DNA of 64,000 nucleotides from JAYPUA01 sp038133845 (GTDB lineage Bacteria; SAR324; NAC60-12): positions 152,897 to 216,896 of the forward strand of contig JAYPUA010000001.1 of NCBI GenBank assembly GCA_038133845.1, written 5' to 3'. The notes beneath the pieces were generated by a model. It saw only the letters and a list, made by a program, of their open reading frames with translations. It did no database searches and was not told the DNA's origin. The position numbers and the translations under genes were made by a program. This document shows, one piece after another, positions 60,396-64,000 of the stretch (position 1 is the first letter of the stretch; every line of letters starts with the position of its first letter).

Positions 60396-62024
60396 ATGAG
60401 CACTTTCCGAAGCACTCTCCACTTGGCAAGTCTGGGAGGGTACCTGATCGGGATGGCGGCCTGGTTCCGCCTCTTGCCGACGATGGGCGATGACAAGTCC
60501 TACGCCCTGCAGGCTCTGGAGATGTACCGTGCAGGAAGCGTTTTCCAGCAGCTGCTCTATGATGTCCCTCACTACCTCAAGGGCCCGCTGCATTATCTGG
60601 AGCTGCTCCTGGGGATCCAGGTTCTGGGCCTGAATCCGCTTGCTCTGCTCTGGATGAACTTCTTCTGGTGGGGCGTGCTGCTGCTGCTGCTCCGCAAGGT
60701 CAGCCCGCTGCTCTCTCCCGAAAGCCGACAGTACGTGTGGACGGTGCCCTTGTTTTCGCTGGGATTCCTCCTGCCGCTGTTTCAGAGCATGATGGAGTCA
60801 ACACTGATGTCCTTGACCCTCTTGGGAAGTACCTTGCTGCTTGCCAGCCATCAGGCTCCTCGCAAGATGCGCTACGTCTTCGGGTTTTGGCTGGTCTGCG
60901 GGCTGATCGGGACGCTGAAGTCTCCGGTCTACTCTGCGCTGCTCGGAAGCGCTGGGATCGTGTTCTGGATGGGGAACCGTCAGGTGGCTCTGCTCCGTCG
61001 GGGAGCCTTCTGGGGAGCTTGGGGGAGTGGGGTGCTGCTCTGTGTGGCCAGCTATCTCCCGGCCTATGCGATCGACGGCTCAGCCTTCATCGAGACCTAC
61101 CTCCTCCGGGAGAATCTGGAGCGTGGAGGAAACGAGGTCTCCTGGCTGCAGGTGCTGCTGGCCGGAGTTGTCCTCTTCAATTTGCCGTATTCGCTGCCGG
61201 CGCTTGTGCGGTGTGTGAAGTGGAAGAGCGTGTGGCGGGATTCCAGAGAAAAGGCGTGGTTGCTGGCATGGGCGCTTCCGGGTGCCGGCTACCTGCTGTT
61301 CTTCCTCATGCACCCCTCCCGAAATGTGATTTACGGTCTCCCGAGCAGCCTGCTGTTCCTGATGGCCTCCGCTCCGTTCATGCGCTGGAAGTTCGGTCTA
61401 CTGGAACGGCTCGCTCTGGGGCTGGGGCTGGGGCTGCTGCTGATTCCGGCAGCGCTGGTTCTTGGGGTTGCGCTCCAGACTCCGGAAATTTGGGAGACGT
61501 TTCTGCTCCGCGAAGAGCTGTGGGTGGCGTTTGGACTTGGAGGCACTTTGGCTCTGTGGGGATTTGTGGAACGATACAGCCTCTGGGCTTCCTGGCACCA
61601 CGCCACCTGGATCGCGGTGCTCTTGCTGCTGGCCCTGCTGGGAGAGTTCGAACGCAGCAGCCTGAACCAGGCTCTGGCGCAGTCTGGATGCCAACGCGTG
61701 GCCTACTACGAACCCCGGAAGTCCTGGTGGTCCGAGTGGGCCTACTGGAGCTTCTATACGGACGCGCCATTTCGAGCCCTGACTACCTCGGAGGCCCTCT
61801 CCGGCAGATCTCCGGAGGAGGCGGCTTATGTGCAGGCGCGGGACTCCGCAGCGATTGCCTCGGAAGAGGCGCGCCTTCCGGTGCTGCGGCTTCAGGGACG
61901 CATCGAGGGCATCCACACCCCGCAGGCGTTCTGGGAGCGGCTCCGAAGTGGTGGCTGGGGAATCCTCAAGCAGGACTGGCTGCTGCCGTGCACGCAGCAG
62001 GAGAGGCGCTCAGGGGCTCAGTGA
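60396..62024 (+). CDS. GT-C-fold membrane glycosyltransferase (ArnT/PMT-like)
   Basis: The 542-residue protein has roughly eleven or twelve membrane helices in the first 420 residues, then a soluble C-terminal domain of about 120 residues. An acidic pair in the first periplasmic loop (PTMGDDKSYALQALEMY) fits the catalytic Asp/Glu of GT-C enzymes, which use polyprenyl-phosphate sugars. ArnT-like lipid A modification, or protein or polysaccharide glycosylation, are possible. ATG at 60396 begins the first helix. Its end overlaps the convergent gene by 15 bases. Confidence 0.8.
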   Translation: MSTFRSTLHLASLGGYLIGMAAWFRLLPTMGDDKSYALQALEMYRAGSVFQQLLYDVPHYLKGPLHYLELLLGIQVLGLNPLALLWMNFFWWGVLLLLLRKVSPLLSPESRQYVWTVPLFSLGFLLPLFQSMMESTLMSLTLLGSTLLLASHQAPRKMRYVFGFWLVCGLIGTLKSPVYSALLGSAGIVFWMGNRQVALLRRGAFWGAWGSGVLLCVASYLPAYAIDGSAFIETYLLRENLERGGNEVSWLQVLLAGVVLFNLPYSLPALVRCVKWKSVWRDSREKAWLLAWALPGAGYLLFFLMHPSRNVIYGLPSSLLFLMASAPFMRWKFGLLERLALGLGLGLLLIPAALVLGVALQTPEIWETFLLREELWVAFGLGGTLALWGFVERYSLWASWHHATWIAVLLLLALLGEFERSSLNQALAQSGCQRVAYYEPRKSWWSEWAYWSFYTDAPFRALTTSEALSGRSPEEAAYVQARDSAAIASEEARLPVLRLQGRIEGIHTPQAFWERLRSGGWGILKQDWLLPCTQQERRSGAQ

Positions 62025-62717
62025 GATCCTGCGCAGGAAGGCCTTGGAATGACGCCCGTTGTGGGCCGAGGTGTTCTGCACGTCCACCTCGATGGTGATC
62101 CCGGTGATCGGCGGCATGGGACGTCCAAACTCTCGCTCGAAGAGGGAGGGCAGGTCCACCTCGGTGATGAACACCTTCCCGGTGGATCCATCGCAGGGGA
62201 TGCAGAAGTAGCGGCCGCCCTTTTGCCAGTAGTTGGAGAAGTAAGCGCTGCCAGGACGCTCGTTCTCTCCTAGAAAAAAGCTGAGGAAGTAGGGCAGGTC
62301 CGGGACAAACGCGCTGCCGCTGTCCTGCTTCTCTTGGCCAAAGAAGAGCATCACGGCGATCGCGTTTCGGGTGTTGCGCCGGGCACTTCTGGGACCACTC
62401 CAGTCCGCACCTTCGGGATACTGGTCCACCCCCCACTCGATCCTCAGGGTGCGGACGTTGCTCATAAACTCTTCCGGGGCAAACTGACGGATGGCCAGCC
62501 CCAACTCATCGGATTGGGGCTCCACCACCCAGGCTCCGTCCTCAAAGCGTGGCCGCATGTCCTTCAGGTCTTCCCGGAACTCCCAGCCCTGCTCCTGGAA
62601 CCAGCGCTCCGAATCTCCGGAAGCCCGGGTGGCATCCAACTCGAAGATCGGCGAGGCGGCAGGGAGGACCCCCGGGAAAGCGAGGGTGAGGCACAGAAGC
62701 TTGAACATGGACCGCAT
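62010..62717 (-). CDS. Secreted protein of unknown function
   Basis: The 235-residue product has a signal peptide (MRSMFKLLCLTLAFPGVLPA) and a beta-rich mature part: RTLRIEWGVDQYPEGADWSGPRSARRNTRNAIAVMLFFG, AYFSNYWQKGGRYFCIPCDGSTGKVFITEVDLPSLFEREFGRPMPPITGITIEVD. The ordering of these strands recalls DUF3047 proteins, a weak match from memory. CIPC holds a Cys pair. ATG at 62717 and ATG at 62708 are both possible; the former is nearer GGAG. It is convergent with the GT-C gene and divergent from the hydrolase gene. Confidence 0.75.
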   Translation of the reverse strand: MRSMFKLLCLTLAFPGVLPAASPIFELDATRASGDSERWFQEQGWEFREDLKDMRPRFEDGAWVVEPQSDELGLAIRQFAPEEFMSNVRTLRIEWGVDQYPEGADWSGPRSARRNTRNAIAVMLFFGQEKQDSGSAFVPDLPYFLSFFLGENERPGSAYFSNYWQKGGRYFCIPCDGSTGKVFITEVDLPSLFEREFGRPMPPITGITIEVDVQNTSAHNGRHSKAFLRRISLSP

Positions 62718-62888
62718 GAGGAGTTCTCCGGAAGGGGTGCTCCGACAGCTTCCGTGGTTTTGGTTCAGAACCTGTGAGGGGGGTGTTAAAAGTGTTCTGT
62801 GATCCGGAGCGGAGGCAACCTTGAACCAATCTCGTATCATGTCTGAACAAAAGGGGAGGAAGCTGAAGATCTGTCTGAGAGCAACTCG

Positions 62889-63737
62889 GTGCTGCTGAGC
62901 TTGGAAAACGGCCCGACCTTCTGCCTGCAGGAAGGTCCGGAGGACGGCCCGACGCTCTTGCTGATCCACGGAGCAACGGTTCCGTCTTGGGAGTTCGACC
63001 GATTGGTGCCGCACCTCCATCAAGTAGGCTGGCAGACGATACGGGTGGACCTCTACGGTCATGGGCAGTCTGCCCGGCCACTGCTGGACTACACCGTGTC
63101 GCTGCTTTCCGGGCAGGTCTGTGAGGCGCTGGAGCACCTCAACCGGCCTCCTCGTGTGGCGGTCCTGGGGCATTCGCTCGGAGCCGTGGTTGGCGCGGAT
63201 CTGGTGCGAAAGCATCCGGAAATCTTTACGCATCTGATCCTGGTGGCCCCGATGCTGGACTTTGTCTCCGGACACCCCTGGGCTCGCCTGCTGTCGATTC
63301 CGGTTTTGGGCGAGGGGATGATGAAGCTTCTGGTGATGCCTTTGCTGCGCCGCCGTCGCCGCCAGCGCTACACGGCAATCGGGGTGGAGGAGTTCATCCT
63401 GCGCTTTGAGAAGCAGATCGCGCTTCCCGGATTTGATCAGGCGCTGCTGTCCTTGTTCCGTTGCCGCACATTGGCCGACCAAGAGGCCATCTACGCCGAG
63501 TGCGGACGAAGGTCCGCGCAAACTCCGAAGCTGCTGGTCTGGGGCGATCGGGATCATGTCGTCTCCAGGGAGCACCTCGAACGGATTCGCAGTGTCCTGG
63601 GGCCTCACGAGTGTGTCGTGATGTCCGGATTGGAGCACAACCTGTTCATCACCCATCCGCAGGAGGTTGCCACGCACCTCCTCTCGTTTTTGGCACAGGA
63701 ACTACCGACCACCCATTCGCCCGGAAGCCTGTCATGA
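62889..63737 (+). CDS. Alpha/beta hydrolase
   Basis: The 282-residue protein has LLLIHGATVPSWEFDRLVPHL (oxyanion-hole HG), VAVLGHSLGAVVGADLV with the nucleophile elbow GHSLG, LVWGDRDHVV with the acid Asp, and EHNLFITHP with the catalytic His. A basic run RRRRRRQR near residue 153 is unusual and may reach the membrane surface. The start is GTG at 62889, the only canonical start between an upstream in-frame stop and the conserved region. The substrate is unknown; the neighbouring 52-residue gene overlaps its stop. Confidence 0.88.
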   Translation: MLLSLENGPTFCLQEGPEDGPTLLLIHGATVPSWEFDRLVPHLHQVGWQTIRVDLYGHGQSARPLLDYTVSLLSGQVCEALEHLNRPPRVAVLGHSLGAVVGADLVRKHPEIFTHLILVAPMLDFVSGHPWARLLSIPVLGEGMMKLLVMPLLRRRRRQRYTAIGVEEFILRFEKQIALPGFDQALLSLFRCRTLADQEAIYAECGRRSAQTPKLLVWGDRDHVVSREHLERIRSVLGPHECVVMSGLEHNLFITHPQEVATHLLSFLAQELPTTHSPGSLS

Positions 63738-63892
63738 ACAAGGAAATCTACCTCGTCCTCCTGGCCTTTGCGGCCCTCTTCTCTCTGGAAATCCGCAACA
63801 TCAGCCGCATGATGGGCTTCCCTCCAAAAACCTTTGCACTGATCCTGCTCGGGGTCTCGACCTTTCTGGTGGGCTGCCTCTCCGGAATGTGA
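63734..63892 (+). CDS. Small two-helix membrane protein (52 residues)
   Basis: The frame begins MNKEIYLVLLAFAALFSLEIRN and ends FALILLGVSTFLVGCLSGM, two hydrophobic helices around a short basic loop (RNISRMMGFPPK). Its ATG overlaps the hydrolase TGA (ATGA), strong evidence of translation. No family is recognised. It could be a membrane partner of the hydrolase. Confidence 0.7.
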   Translation: MNKEIYLVLLAFAALFSLEIRNISRMMGFPPKTFALILLGVSTFLVGCLSGM

Positions 63893-64000
63893 AGGAGGCA
63901 CGGCAGAGGTCCGGAGCCATTCTCAAGCAAACAGAATTGGGAAACTACTTCACCGAACAGCAATCAAGGAGCAACACAACCCTAACTTCCAGAGGGTAAC

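Overview
The window (about 60% GC by eye) looks like chromosomal DNA of a Gram-negative, probably aerobic heterotrophic proteobacterium. It encodes an O-antigen ligase, MlaA/MlaC lipid-transport proteins, a TPR lipoprotein, an FtsY with an N-terminal membrane segment, several periplasmic binding proteins and a TRAP transporter. The combination would suit a marine lineage, but I cannot name a taxon from sequence alone. No rRNA, tRNA, CRISPR array, prophage or insertion sequence is visible. The most striking sequence-level property is the great excess of the palindrome TCCGGA in genes and intergenic DNA alike.

Layout. 1-5674: a partial beta-lactamase-family hydrolase, a tiny CxxCH protein coupled to clpS, then a large TPR lipoprotein (apparently with an ATC start and an in-frame REP-like palindrome) coupled to an unknown protein. 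5671-8996: a small unknown gene and thiP-thiB under a TPP riboswitch, whose promoter sits in the 3' end of the upstream histidine kinase gene. 8994-20709 (minus strand): PAS histidine kinase, divergent sirtuin, acyl-CoA carboxyltransferase, EamA exporter, quinone oxidoreductase, O-antigen ligase, gpsA, methyltransferase, nth, pseudopilin and ftsY, with many ATGA-type overlaps. 20811-23499: a UvrD/PcrA helicase and a phosphoglycolate phosphatase.

23504-36294 (minus strand) is a catabolic block. Gentisate 1,2-dioxygenase, maleylpyruvate isomerase, a complete TRAP transporter and a 3-hydroxybenzoate 6-hydroxylase-like enzyme are followed by an SDR, a crotonase, a feruloyl-CoA-synthase-like ligase, an amidohydrolase, an acyl-CoA dehydrogenase and a second SDR. 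A divergent MarR repressor gene lies at its head. The shared intergenic region holds a perfect 10+3+10 palindrome covering the spacer and -10 box of a near-consensus promoter. The likely pathway is uptake of an aromatic acid, CoA-dependent side-chain shortening, conversion to gentisate and ring cleavage.

36931-42157: a cysteine desulfurase and an mlaA-mlaC-RND envelope lipid module. 42511-55366 is a phosphorus-acquisition region: phnDCEE, a DUF47 (PhoU-like) protein, a Pit transporter, an AfuABC-type ABC importer, an acyltransferase and a secreted alkaline phosphatase. 55468-57862 is a three-gene set with a periplasmic CxxC protein, a LolD-like ATPase and an FtsX-like permease. 57956-63892 holds envelope genes: two small membrane proteins, a GT-B glycosyltransferase, a Mpo1-like membrane protein, a GT-C glycosyltransferase, a secreted unknown protein, an alpha/beta hydrolase and a 52-residue membrane protein.
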